Assembly (NCBI GenBank): GCA_000526435.1
Contig: JAGB01000002.1
Coordinates: 248,001 to 312,000 of the forward strand
DNA: 64,000 nt
Direction of reading: 5' to 3'
Source of the DNA: Caldicoprobacter oshimai DSM 21659
GTDB taxonomy: Bacteria > Bacillota > Clostridia > Caldicoprobacterales > Caldicoprobacteraceae
In this document: positions 1-7,862 of the stretch, piece after piece
Layout of the letters: each line of letters starts with the position of its first letter
Position numbering within the stretch: position 1 is the stretch's first letter
Program-made: the position numbers and the translations under genes
Notes under the pieces: model-generated
What the model saw: the letters and a program-made list of their open reading frames with translations, nothing else
Database searches by the model: none
What the model was told of the DNA's origin: nothing

Positions 1-161
1 TCATAGATATTATAGGCAAGGACAAACAAAACGGGGAGTATGCAGTCGACCTGCTGATGATCGCCAAGTATTTCGAGAGAATAGGTGACCATGCCACCAA
101 CATAGCCGAATGGGTGGAATACTCCATAACAGGAATCCATAAAGGTGGAGAAAGGATATGA
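1..161 (+). CDS. phoU: PhoU C-terminus (partial, 5' end outside window)
   Basis: Reading frame open from the window edge, ending at TGA 159-161. The last 50 or so residues contain the PhoU signature region (AKYFERIGDHATNIAEW), a helical metal-binding motif of the phosphate-signalling regulator PhoU, which couples the Pst phosphate transporter to PhoR. The stop overlaps the ATG of the next gene (ATGA), so phoU is translationally coupled to the PhoB-like regulator. The N-terminal part lies outside the window. Identification rests on the motif and on the phoB/phoR neighbours. Confidence 0.9.
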   Translation, partial: IDIIGKDKQNGEYAVDLLMIAKYFERIGDHATNIAEWVEYSITGIHKGGERI

Positions 162-838
162 TCTTTTTCGTCGAGGACGATGATAACATAAGGGAGCTGG
201 TGGTGTATACGCTGCAAACGGTAGGTTTTGAAGCTCGCGGCTTTGAGAACGGCAAAGCCTTTTTTGAGGCGCTGTCAGCGCAAAAGCCTGAGCTCATCCT
301 CCTCGACATCATGCTGCCCGATGAAGACGGGCTGCAGATTCTAAAAAAATTGAAATCCAATCCTGCCACCAGAGAAATACCCGTCATAATGATTACAGCC
401 AAAAGCACCGAATACGACAAGGTGATTGGCTTGGACAGCGGGGCCGATGATTATATTACAAAGCCGTTTGGCATGATGGAGCTGGTCTCGCGCGTTAAAG
501 CGGTACTGCGCCGCACATCCGCCAAAAGCAATCACCCAACACATGTATTAACGGTGGGGCCCATAACTCTGGATGCCAGCAAATACGAGGTCACTGTCAA
601 CGGCAGAAGGCTAGAACTAACCCATAAAGAGTTTGAACTGCTGCGCTATCTCATGGAAAATGAAGGCATTGTATTGAGCCGCAACAAAATCCTTGAGGCA
701 GTTTGGGGGTATGATTTCGATGGTGAAACCCGTACCGTCGACGTCCATATACGTTCACTCAGGCAAAAGCTAGGAGAGTGGTCTGAACTTATAGAGACGG
801 TGCGGGGAGTGGGGTACCGAATCGGAGGCCCAAAATGA
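158..838 (+). CDS. phoB: PhoB/PhoP-type response regulator
   Basis: 226 aa, the usual length for the OmpR/PhoB family. Residues 1-115 form a receiver domain with the acidic pocket E6-D8, the phosphoacceptor D50 (LLDIMLP) and the conserved K102 (TKPFG). Residues about 130-225 form a winged-helix DNA-binding domain ending in the typical TVDVHIRSLRQKL and VRGVGYR segments. It starts inside the phoU stop and overlaps the downstream kinase by 4 bp, so the three genes are one translationally coupled unit. The phosphate-starvation role is inferred from phoU next door; the sequence alone fixes only the OmpR-type family. Confidence 0.93.
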   Translation: MIFFVEDDDNIRELVVYTLQTVGFEARGFENGKAFFEALSAQKPELILLDIMLPDEDGLQILKKLKSNPATREIPVIMITAKSTEYDKVIGLDSGADDYITKPFGMMELVSRVKAVLRRTSAKSNHPTHVLTVGPITLDASKYEVTVNGRRLELTHKEFELLRYLMENEGIVLSRNKILEAVWGYDFDGETRTVDVHIRSLRQKLGEWSELIETVRGVGYRIGGPK

Positions 839-2511
839 AGCGTAGAATATTCTTAAGCATGTGCCTTCTCGCTATGTTAATCGTCTTTCTGTCCAGCATG
901 CTGACCTTTGTCGTCGTGTATCGGCAAATTTTCGATATCATGCAGCGTGAAATAGAAAAAGAAGCGTCTTACATTGCGGCCAGCCTTGAAAACGCCGAAG
1001 ACCCACGCCTTTTCTTGCAGAACGTATCAACCAAGGCACATCGCATCACGCTGATAGCGAATGACGGTACCGTATTGTTTGACAGCGCTGAAAGAGCAGA
1101 AAACATGGAAAATCATAGAAACAGGCCAGAGGTATCGGCCGCCCTGAAGAACGGAATTGCAAAGTCAGTGCGCCTGTCCAGGACTCTAGGCAAGCAAACC
1201 TTCTATTGTGCCGTCCTTCTGAAAAACGGCATGGTGCTGCGGGTAGCAAACGTGGTCGACAGCGTTTACAGCGCCATATTGAGTTTTGTGCCCTATATAT
1301 TGTTCATCATCGCCGTCACGCTTGCACTTGCCCTACTTATAGCCAATCGGGAGACCAAAAAAATAGTTGAGCCCATAAACGCGCTGAATCTACAAAATCC
1401 TATGTCCAATGATGTCTATGACGAATTATCTCCCCTACTCATGCGCATAGCCCAGCAGAACCAGCAGATAGAGAATCAGATGCGCGCTTTGCGGGAAAAG
1501 CACGAAGAGTTTAACGCCATCACCGAAAACATGATCGAAGGATTGATATTGCTCAACGAAAGAGCTGATATCCTATCGGTCAACAAAAGCGCCATACGCA
1601 TATTTGGCGGCCACGACAGAAGCAGTTATCTCAATAGAAACATCCTCACATTAAGCCGTGATTTAACTTTGCGGGCGGCGGTAAAAAAAGCCCTGGAGGG
1701 CGACCACTGTGAAGAAATACTTGAGATGGGCGGCCACCATTACCAGCTTACAACCAACCCCGTTTGGGTCAACGGACGGGTAAAAGGGGCCGTTGTCCTG
1801 ATTCTGGATATAACCGAAAGGTATGCCGCTGAGCAAATACGCCGTGAATTTTCTGCCAACGTATCCCATGAGCTTAAAACACCGCTTACATCGATATTGG
1901 GCTACGCCGAAATCATCAAGAACGGTATGGTAAAGAGCGAGGATATCCCCCGCTTTGCCGAACGCATTTACAACGAGGCCAACCACCTCATCGCCCTGAT
2001 AGACGACATCATCAAGCTCTCACGCCTTGACGAAAATAACATCGACATCCCACGCAAACGCGTAAACCTGCTCGAATTGTCGAAAAAAGTATGTGCCAGG
2101 TTAGAAACGCAGGCAAGAGAAAAAGGCGTCATCATTTCGGTATCAGGCCAAAACGGATTCGTATTTGGCATAGAGGAAATCCTCGAGCAAATGATTTATA
2201 ATCTCTGCGATAACGCCGTTAAGTACAATCGCGAAAACGGCAGAGTTGATGTCAACATCTCTCAAAACGAAAAGGAAGTGGTTTTGACCGTATCTGATAC
2301 GGGGATAGGCATCCCCAAAGAACATCAAACCAGGGTATTTGAGCGATTCTACAGGGTTGACAAAAGCAGATCAAATCGAACGGGCGGCACCGGCCTTGGG
2401 CTTTCCATAGTAAAACACGGCGCAATGCATCACAACGCCAGGATAGAACTTGAGAGTCAGCCAGGCCATGGAACCACAATACGGGTGATTTTTCCTGCCC
2501 CGCACAACTGA
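835..2511 (+). CDS. phoR: PhoR-type membrane sensor histidine kinase
   Basis: 558 aa. A membrane helix at about 6-28, an extracytoplasmic segment, a second helix at about 147-168, a linker, a PAS-like domain (about 215-330, ITENMIEGLILLNERADIL), then HisKA with phosphoacceptor H345 (VSHELKTPLTSILGY) and a HATPase domain with the N box (NLCDNAVKYN), G1 (DTGIGIP) and G2 (GTGLGLSIVKH) motifs. Overlaps phoB by 4 bp. The only thing between its stop and the IS200/IS605 end at 2564 is 52 bp with no recognisable feature, so the IS sits directly behind it. Confidence 0.92.
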   Translation: MKRRIFLSMCLLAMLIVFLSSMLTFVVVYRQIFDIMQREIEKEASYIAASLENAEDPRLFLQNVSTKAHRITLIANDGTVLFDSAERAENMENHRNRPEVSAALKNGIAKSVRLSRTLGKQTFYCAVLLKNGMVLRVANVVDSVYSAILSFVPYILFIIAVTLALALLIANRETKKIVEPINALNLQNPMSNDVYDELSPLLMRIAQQNQQIENQMRALREKHEEFNAITENMIEGLILLNERADILSVNKSAIRIFGGHDRSSYLNRNILTLSRDLTLRAAVKKALEGDHCEEILEMGGHHYQLTTNPVWVNGRVKGAVVLILDITERYAAEQIRREFSANVSHELKTPLTSILGYAEIIKNGMVKSEDIPRFAERIYNEANHLIALIDDIIKLSRLDENNIDIPRKRVNLLELSKKVCARLETQAREKGVIISVSGQNGFVFGIEEILEQMIYNLCDNAVKYNRENGRVDVNISQNEKEVVLTVSDTGIGIPKEHQTRVFERFYRVDKSRSNRTGGTGLGLSIVKHGAMHHNARIELESQPGHGTTIRVIFPAPHN

Positions 2512-2543
2512 GAAGCAGGCCTGTATAAATCACGCTTTCATAT

Positions 2544-2760
2544 ATGCTAATATATCAGATTAGTTGACTTCTCCCCGCCCTGGAAGGGGCGAGGATTCTT
2601 GACAGCTCCGAATTTCAGGCCGTCTTCCCTACTGGGTGGATATTCCACTCAATAGGGCAACACAGGTGTGGTGTGTACCTCACACCTGTGGGGCAAGCCA
2701 ATAGCCCTACTACCAGGCTTAAAGAGCCTGTATACTTTCTGTATATGTTTATCGCTCCCA
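2544..2760 (-). ncRNA. Predicted right-end guide RNA (omega/reRNA) of TnpB
   Basis: Inference from the family. In IS200/IS605 elements the tnpB 3' end and right end are transcribed into a scaffold RNA whose last part, just outside the element, is the guide. Here that scaffold would cover the tnpB 3' end and the GC-rich hairpin at 2571-2595, and the guide would be minus-strand bases from 2563 downward (about 2563-2544). The 5' limit is arbitrary. The target-adjacent motif would be expected to resemble the TTAC flanking the left end. Confidence 0.4.
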
Positions 2761-3847
2761 CTCCATCCCTGTGATATCTAAAACCACAGCTTTTGCATTC
2801 ATAGTTCCTGTTTTCTGGCTTGTTTTTGCTACCACACACAGGACAACTCTGTGATGTCCCATTTTCTTTTATAAATTTGACTTCTATCCCCACAAACTCG
2901 GCTTTCTCTTCTATCCTTCTTGCTACTCTTCTAAACATCCATTGATGGATTTTTTGATTTGGTACTTTCCCATGTCTTGCCCCATTCCTTATACCCTTCA
3001 AATCACCTAATACAATTGTCCCTATGCCATTTTTAATACAATACCCTACCAAATAAGATGTGTATTTTTCCAACACATCTCTAATTTGATTGTTAACTCT
3101 TTTCAATACTTCCCTCTTTGCTCTCAAAAGCTCTTTGAATTTTCTTGAATCTTTCTGACACTTAGATAGTTTTTGCTGAAATTCTCCAAGTTTTTTATTG
3201 CGGTATCTTATCTTTGAGTTCAGAATACCACCATTATAGATTAAAACTTCTCTGCCATCAAAACAAACCATCGGATGTATTACTCCAAGATCTATTGCCA
3301 TCACTCCTGCGGTATTCTCAATTTTTCCTTCTTCTACTTCAACCACAATGTGAAGATAATATTTCTTCTTGTCTTGATGGAAAATCAGCTCTGCATACTT
3401 GGGAGCACCTTTTAAACAACACCCTTTTATAACCATTGGTGCTTGTTCCTTCCCATTTGACAAAATCAAGTCCCCATCTTTAAAATGAATTGCGCTTTTC
3501 TTAAAAACCACTTTATTATACTTCTTGTTCCTGAATGGTGGTCTTATCTTGGATGTATCTTGGCCTTTCTCCTTTGCCTTTTGTAATCTTTTCAGGTATG
3601 CCTGATATGCAGTCCAAAACTGCTGGTATGCTGCCTGTTTGCTTTGACTGTGAAGTTTAAAACTCTTTTGATGCAGCCACCATTCCATATACTGGTCAAA
3701 TGTCTTTCTCGAAACATTTATCCCTTTTGCTTGTATCCTTTTAAAAAAATTTACTGCTTTAGAGTAGATTTTACCAGATACCATTGAAATTTCTCTCGCT
3801 AAACCTTGATATTCTTCTGGAACTGACAAAATATATGTCTTATCCAT
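2615..3847 (-). CDS. tnpB: TnpB RNA-guided endonuclease of the IS200/IS605 element
   Basis: 410 aa, normal TnpB length. The C-terminal RuvC-like nuclease shows the first Asp (VMAIDLGVIH), a zinc ribbon with two CxxC pairs (CPVCG and CKSCG) and the last Asp (YHRDGVGAINI). At the second RuvC motif the usual Glu is replaced by Gly (IVLGDLKGI); Glu lies instead just before the ribbon (IKENGTSQSC), a position reported for TnpB with a rearranged catalytic centre. TnpB is known to use an RNA from the element's right end as guide. Overlaps tnpA by 8 bp. The C-terminal tail after the RuvC domain is not distinctive. Confidence 0.92.
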   Translation of the reverse strand: MDKTYILSVPEEYQGLAREISMVSGKIYSKAVNFFKRIQAKGINVSRKTFDQYMEWWLHQKSFKLHSQSKQAAYQQFWTAYQAYLKRLQKAKEKGQDTSKIRPPFRNKKYNKVVFKKSAIHFKDGDLILSNGKEQAPMVIKGCCLKGAPKYAELIFHQDKKKYYLHIVVEVEEGKIENTAGVMAIDLGVIHPMVCFDGREVLIYNGGILNSKIRYRNKKLGEFQQKLSKCQKDSRKFKELLRAKREVLKRVNNQIRDVLEKYTSYLVGYCIKNGIGTIVLGDLKGIRNGARHGKVPNQKIHQWMFRRVARRIEEKAEFVGIEVKFIKENGTSQSCPVCGSKNKPENRNYECKSCGFRYHRDGVGAINIYRKYTGSLSLVVGLLACPTGVRYTPHLCCPIEWNIHPVGKTA

Positions 3848-4250
3848 CCTTTTCTACCTTCTTCCATTGGCTCTCTATATACTTCTTGATGGTTTCGGCA
3901 GATACATTACCTGCAGTTGCCACAAAGTACGCTCTTGTCCAGACAGAATCTCTTTGTTTGTACTGGGGAAACTTTTGTCCTATCTTCCTGCCAGTAGCGC
4001 CCTTTATAACATTAATAAGTTCGCTTGGAGAATACCTTGGAAGTGCAGAAATAAATAGATGAATATGGTCAGGCATTATTTCAAGTGCTAAAATATCAAA
4101 CTTGTATGTCTTGGATAGTTCCCTGATTGTTTCTTCAACTGTATTTTTTACCTCAGGGTCTTTTAAAAGGTCTTTTCTGTACTTTGGTATCCAAACAAAG
4201 TGGTAGTTGATTAGGAATTTAGCATGTCGTGTGGATTTGTAGGTATTCAT
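3840..4250 (-). CDS. tnpA: IS200-type Y1 (HUH) transposase
   Basis: 136 aa, the compact length of TnpA of IS200/IS605. It has the HUH motif (MPDHIHLFI, two His separated by a hydrophobic residue) and, near the C-terminus, the catalytic Tyr region (ETIKKYIESQW). It cuts and joins single-stranded ends during peel-and-paste transposition. The gene appears intact and lies upstream of tnpB with an 8-bp overlap, so the element could still be mobile. Confidence 0.93.
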   Translation of the reverse strand: MNTYKSTRHAKFLINYHFVWIPKYRKDLLKDPEVKNTVEETIRELSKTYKFDILALEIMPDHIHLFISALPRYSPSELINVIKGATGRKIGQKFPQYKQRDSVWTRAYFVATAGNVSAETIKKYIESQWKKVEKDG

Positions 4251-4366
4251 TCTAAACCAACCTTCTTAATTCCAAGATTTGGTTTAATTATATCATACTT
4301 GGTTCTCAGTTTCAACCCTTGCATTCATCCCCGCCCTACAAGGACGAGGCTTTCTGCAGAATTCTT

Positions 4367-4833
4367 GTAAGCCTCTGAAACGAGAAGGCCGTGGGTTTGC
4401 GAACCGAAATATATCACCCTTGAATCCACAGGGTCGACTGCCAGCCTCTCTCCCGTTCTCCGCCCCGGACATTTCCGTTGACTCCGGCCGGAACAGGGAA
4501 GTACTCAAAGTGCTCGCCCCAGTCCTTTAAGCGGCACAGGTAATTTTGCTTCCAGTCTCCAGCAACTACATACAACCAGTCGGGATGATTGGGATCAATC
4601 GCTATGGATAAGGGGTAAGTTTTCCATTTGCCGATGTGCGTGACGTGGTCCACCAAAGAAATCCAAGCCTTTTCATCAAAATCGTAGCGATAAACCCCGC
4701 CAATATCGGTCCTCGCATACAGTATTCCTTTTTCTTTAGGATGAAACACAAAACCGGTAACAAAACCACCACCCGGTATGGATGCGTGTCTGTAAACGCA
4801 TGAAATGTATTCATATCTTTTTGAGCTTTCCAC
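4367..4833 (-). pseudogene. Remnant of a GH74-like beta-propeller glycosidase gene
   Basis: The N-terminal about 150 codons resemble GH74/xyloglucanase-type seven-blade propellers: GGGFVTGFVFHPKEKGILYARTD, the GGVYRYD repeat and WISLVDH. A GTG start at 4833 follows a strong GGGAGGGG site. The frame is lost near 4450-4460: two extra bases in an AGAGAG tract turn the family motif GERLAVDP into a premature stop at 4414. In the shifted frame the protein continues (RLAVDPVDSRVIYFGSQTHG) up to the TAC codon at which the IS begins. No continuation exists beyond the IS, where phoR ends 52 bp away, so most of the gene is deleted. Confidence 0.8.
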
Positions 4834-5194
4834 CTTTTCCCCTCCCAAAGTCTATACTTTGAATTGTTTCGTACACCAGTACGCCAGCATCAAGCCCATG
4901 TCCAGGCCAAAGTATTACATCCAATATTAGTTCAAATATATACCATTAACTTTAGCATACAAAATTTAACATCAATACCTGCGTACATCAATACCTCAAC
5001 ATCGCATCTATCCGCAAACTTATCAGAAAAATACTGGTAAGTCAAGAATTTTTATCCTAATAATAGAGCTTACATTAGCGCCGCTTTTCTTAGACATACA
5101 AACTGTTTGGGCAAGTCCGCAAAACCTAGAAGGAACATTTAAAACAACATAGAAACAATTTAATATATAAAAATTCAAAGGAGGTTATAAACCC
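4834..5194. other. Divergent intergenic region upstream of the beta-galactosidase gene
   Basis: 361 bp, AT-rich, between the divergently oriented GH74 remnant and the GH2 gene. It must hold the promoter of the GH2 gene, but no convincing -35/-10 pair was chosen. A good ribosome site (AAAGGAGG, about 5179-5186) precedes the GH2 ATG at 5195. A 12-bp stretch (ACATCAATACCT) occurs twice around 4970-5000. Confidence 0.5.
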
Positions 5195-7570
5195 ATGAAA
5201 AGACAAAACCTGGACCGGGAATGGAGGTTTAAGCTCATCAGCACATCCCCAAACCAAGATATCCAATCTGAGTACACCTTGGTAGACCTCCCTCATGATT
5301 TCAGCATAATTCAGAAGCGAGATCCGCACACGCTATCAGGCGCCAGCAACGGATTTTTTCCGGGTGGCATAGGAATCTACGAAAAGACCCTTTATGCCCC
5401 AGTTGAGTGGAAGGGCAAAAAGGTCATTCTCGAGTTTGAAGGCGTCTATATGAATGCCACAGTACATCTAAACAACCAATTGGTAGCCCGTCATCCATAT
5501 GGCTACACCAGTTTTCACTGCGACTTAACCCCGTATCTGCTATACGGTCAGGACAACACAATCCGCGTTACCGTAAACAATAGCGCACTGCCCAATACCC
5601 GGTGGTACAGCGGATCGGGAATCTACCGCCATGTGTGGCTAATGATAGGTGAAAGCGTGCATATAACACCCTGGGGCGTATATGTCACAACACCCAACGT
5701 CTCCACCGAATGCTCCACGGTTCACGTAAAGACTACGGTAGAAAACATCAGTGAGCAACCCGAAAATATCATTATCCGATCCACGCTGTTGACAGCTTGT
5801 GGTAATGTGGCAGCCATGGATGAAACAAACCTGTATGTTCCCAGCAAAAATACAGCAGAGGCACAGCAGGACCTTATTGTATCACCTGCAAATTTATGGT
5901 CAATAGAAAATCCTTACCTCTATACCCTGAGAAGCGAAGTTATAAAAGGCGGAAAGGTAATTGACAGCACCGAAACCCGAGTAGGGATTCGCTCCATTTC
6001 TTTCGACCCGCAAAATGGATTTCAGCTAAATGGCGTTCCCATCAAGCTCAAAGGAGGCTGCGTACACCACGATTGCGGACTGCTTGGAGCAGCGGCTTAT
6101 GACAGAGCAGAGGAGCGCAAAGTGGAACTTTTAAAGGCCAATGGCTTCAACGCCGTGCGTTGCGCCCATAATCCCCCTTCGCCAGCTTTTCTGGATGCAT
6201 GCGATCGACTGGGATTGCTGGTAATCGATGAGGCATTTGACTGCTGGCGCGAGGGTAAAAATCCTAACGACTATAGCCTGTATTTCGAAGACTGGTGGCA
6301 AAAAGACATAGCATCCATGGTCCTCCGCGATCGAAATCATCCTAGCATCATCATGTGGTCGACAGGCAATGAAATCATAGAAAGAGATGGCCGTTCAGAA
6401 GGTTACATCTATGCTCGGAAGCTAGCTGATTTCATCCGCAGCCTGGACAACACAAGAGCCATTACCAATGCGCTGTGCGACCTGTGGGACGACACGGCAG
6501 TCACAGCGCTCAAGGGAAAGCTAGGTGACCTGCCTGAGGACTACGATGTCTGGGGTGAAGTCACAAAAGAATTTGCAGAACCTCTGGATGTGGTAGGATA
6601 TAATTACCTTTTGAAGCGCTATGAAAGTGATGGTAAAAAATTCCCTGGCCGTATAATCTGTGGCACCGAGTCTTTCCCGAAAGAAGTCTTCGACATTTGG
6701 TCCACCATTGAGCGTCTACCCTATGTAATAGGCGATTTCGTATGGACTGCTTTAGATTACCTTGGCGAAGCCGGTATCGGGCACGTATGGTACAACGGAG
6801 AAAAAAGCTTCCTTGGGAAATACCCGTGGCATCAAGCCTTTTGCGGAGATATCGACATATGCGGATTTAAAAGGCCTCAATCCTATTACCGCGACTGTGT
6901 CTGGGGCATCGCCAAAGCACCGTATATTGCGGTATATAAGCCGGAATATTACGGCAAAGAGGCCGACATATCTAGATGGGGATGGCCCGACGTTGTTTCA
7001 TCATGGACCTGGCCGGGTTTTGAGGGTAAACCAACCAGAGTAGACGTATACAGCATGGACAGCGAAGTGGAACTGATTCTCAACGGAAAATCGCTTGGCC
7101 GCAAACCCGCCGGAAAGCCCAACAGGTATATAGCCTCGTTTGAAGTGATTTATGAACCCGGAATACTTGAAGCCGTAGGTTATAATGAAAAAGGCGTCGA
7201 AACCTCTCGTACCGTTCTTAAGACTGCAGGAAAACCAGCAGCCATTCGGTTAACACCCGATCGCGGCAGGCTAAACGCAAAATTTGGGGATCTTTCATAT
7301 GTTACCGTTGAAGTAGTAGATGCTGAAGGAAACGTGGTGCACAATGCAGATATCAACATCTATTTCACCGCCAGCGGAGTGGGGTCGGTACTGGCCGTAG
7401 GTAGTGGGAACCCTGTAAGCGAGGAGATGTACGTAGGAAATCAGCGCAGAGTCTACCAGGGCCGTGCCATGGTGGTAGTTCGGGCCAACGGAGAAGTCGG
7501 CAATATCGTTCTGACGGCTTCAGCAGAAGGCATCCCCTCTGCAAGTACGGTTATAGAGGTGGGAGAATAA
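5195..7570 (+). CDS. Glycoside hydrolase family 2 (beta-galactosidase-like)
   Basis: 791 aa, no signal peptide, so cytoplasmic. Order of domains: sugar-binding jelly roll (about 1-160, with the GH2 segment NTRWYSGSGIYRHVWL), Ig-like domain (about 165-270), TIM barrel (about 275-575) and C-terminal beta domains (DUF4982-like plus a bacterial Ig-like fold). The acid/base is E393 in the family motif STGNE and the probable nucleophile is E492 in CGTESFP. The RNHPSI segment before the acid/base is typical. Beta-galactosidase is most likely; other GH2 specificities (beta-glucuronidase, beta-mannosidase) cannot be excluded. It lies alone between a gene remnant and a monosaccharide importer of opposite strand. 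Confidence 0.88.
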   Translation: MKRQNLDREWRFKLISTSPNQDIQSEYTLVDLPHDFSIIQKRDPHTLSGASNGFFPGGIGIYEKTLYAPVEWKGKKVILEFEGVYMNATVHLNNQLVARHPYGYTSFHCDLTPYLLYGQDNTIRVTVNNSALPNTRWYSGSGIYRHVWLMIGESVHITPWGVYVTTPNVSTECSTVHVKTTVENISEQPENIIIRSTLLTACGNVAAMDETNLYVPSKNTAEAQQDLIVSPANLWSIENPYLYTLRSEVIKGGKVIDSTETRVGIRSISFDPQNGFQLNGVPIKLKGGCVHHDCGLLGAAAYDRAEERKVELLKANGFNAVRCAHNPPSPAFLDACDRLGLLVIDEAFDCWREGKNPNDYSLYFEDWWQKDIASMVLRDRNHPSIIMWSTGNEIIERDGRSEGYIYARKLADFIRSLDNTRAITNALCDLWDDTAVTALKGKLGDLPEDYDVWGEVTKEFAEPLDVVGYNYLLKRYESDGKKFPGRIICGTESFPKEVFDIWSTIERLPYVIGDFVWTALDYLGEAGIGHVWYNGEKSFLGKYPWHQAFCGDIDICGFKRPQSYYRDCVWGIAKAPYIAVYKPEYYGKEADISRWGWPDVVSSWTWPGFEGKPTRVDVYSMDSEVELILNGKSLGRKPAGKPNRYIASFEVIYEPGILEAVGYNEKGVETSRTVLKTAGKPAAIRLTPDRGRLNAKFGDLSYVTVEVVDAEGNVVHNADINIYFTASGVGSVLAVGSGNPVSEEMYVGNQRRVYQGRAMVVVRANGEVGNIVLTASAEGIPSASTVIEVGE

Positions 7571-7580
7571 AAAATTGCCT

Positions 7581-7636
7581 TTTGTGTCACGCTGTAACTA
7601 TAAACTCGTTTTTGTGTCATGGCTGTAATCATAAAC
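7581..7636 (+). repeat. Two imperfect direct repeats (TTTGTGTCA...GCTGTAA...ATAAAC)
   Basis: The unit at 7581-7605 and that at 7611-7636 match in nearly all positions and differ mainly by one inserted G. Repeated short terminal motifs of this kind are found at the ends of IS21-like elements, so this could be a relic of an IS end, but no transposase lies nearby. Confidence 0.55.
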
Positions 7637-7674
7637 GCTATTTTGAAAGTTTAAGTAAAAATGCAAAATTAAAT

Positions 7675-7715
7675 CGGGTAGGAAGTGGGTAAAACAATTG
7701 CCTGCTTCCTACCCG
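7675..7715. terminator. Stem-loop between convergent genes
   Basis: Perfect 11-bp stem (CGGGTAGGAAG with CTTCCTACCCG) and a 19-nt loop. It lies between the 3' ends of the GH2 gene (+) and the permease gene (-), where a bidirectional terminator is expected, but no strong T-run follows on either strand, so it is a weak call. Confidence 0.4.
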
Positions 7716-7862
7716 TAAAATATCATATGCCTGTGCGTATAACTGTTTAAGGAAGGAGGTTTGGGGAAATAGTATATGCAATTTCAATGTAAGAACATTG
7801 GTTCAATACCACATGACTTTTTGTACAACATCTATCAGTTAAAATATACCTTCAAGAAGGTG

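Larger units (their letters stand above)
2564..4366 (-). mobile_element. IS200/IS605-family insertion sequence (tnpA + tnpB)
   Basis: About 1.8 kb, genes on the minus strand in tnpA-tnpB order. The ends carry imperfect subterminal hairpins rather than inverted repeats: left-end hairpin at 4326-4350 and right-end hairpin at 2571-2595, both of the CCTCG...GGGCGGGG type. I place the left end after minus-strand TTAC (4370-4367) and the right end after minus-strand TCAA (2567-2564), the cleavage tetranucleotides seen in this family. The left end interrupts a GH74-like remnant exactly at its TAC codon. The boundaries are inferred from motifs, not from an empty-site comparison. Confidence 0.75.
7571..7862. 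other. Intergenic region with direct repeats and a hairpin
   Basis: 292 bp between the convergent ends of the GH2 gene and the sugar permease gene. It contains two imperfect 25-26-bp direct repeats (7581-7605 and 7611-7636) and a perfect 11-bp inverted repeat (7675-7685 with 7705-7715, 19-nt loop). No gene is seen. Confidence 0.7.
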
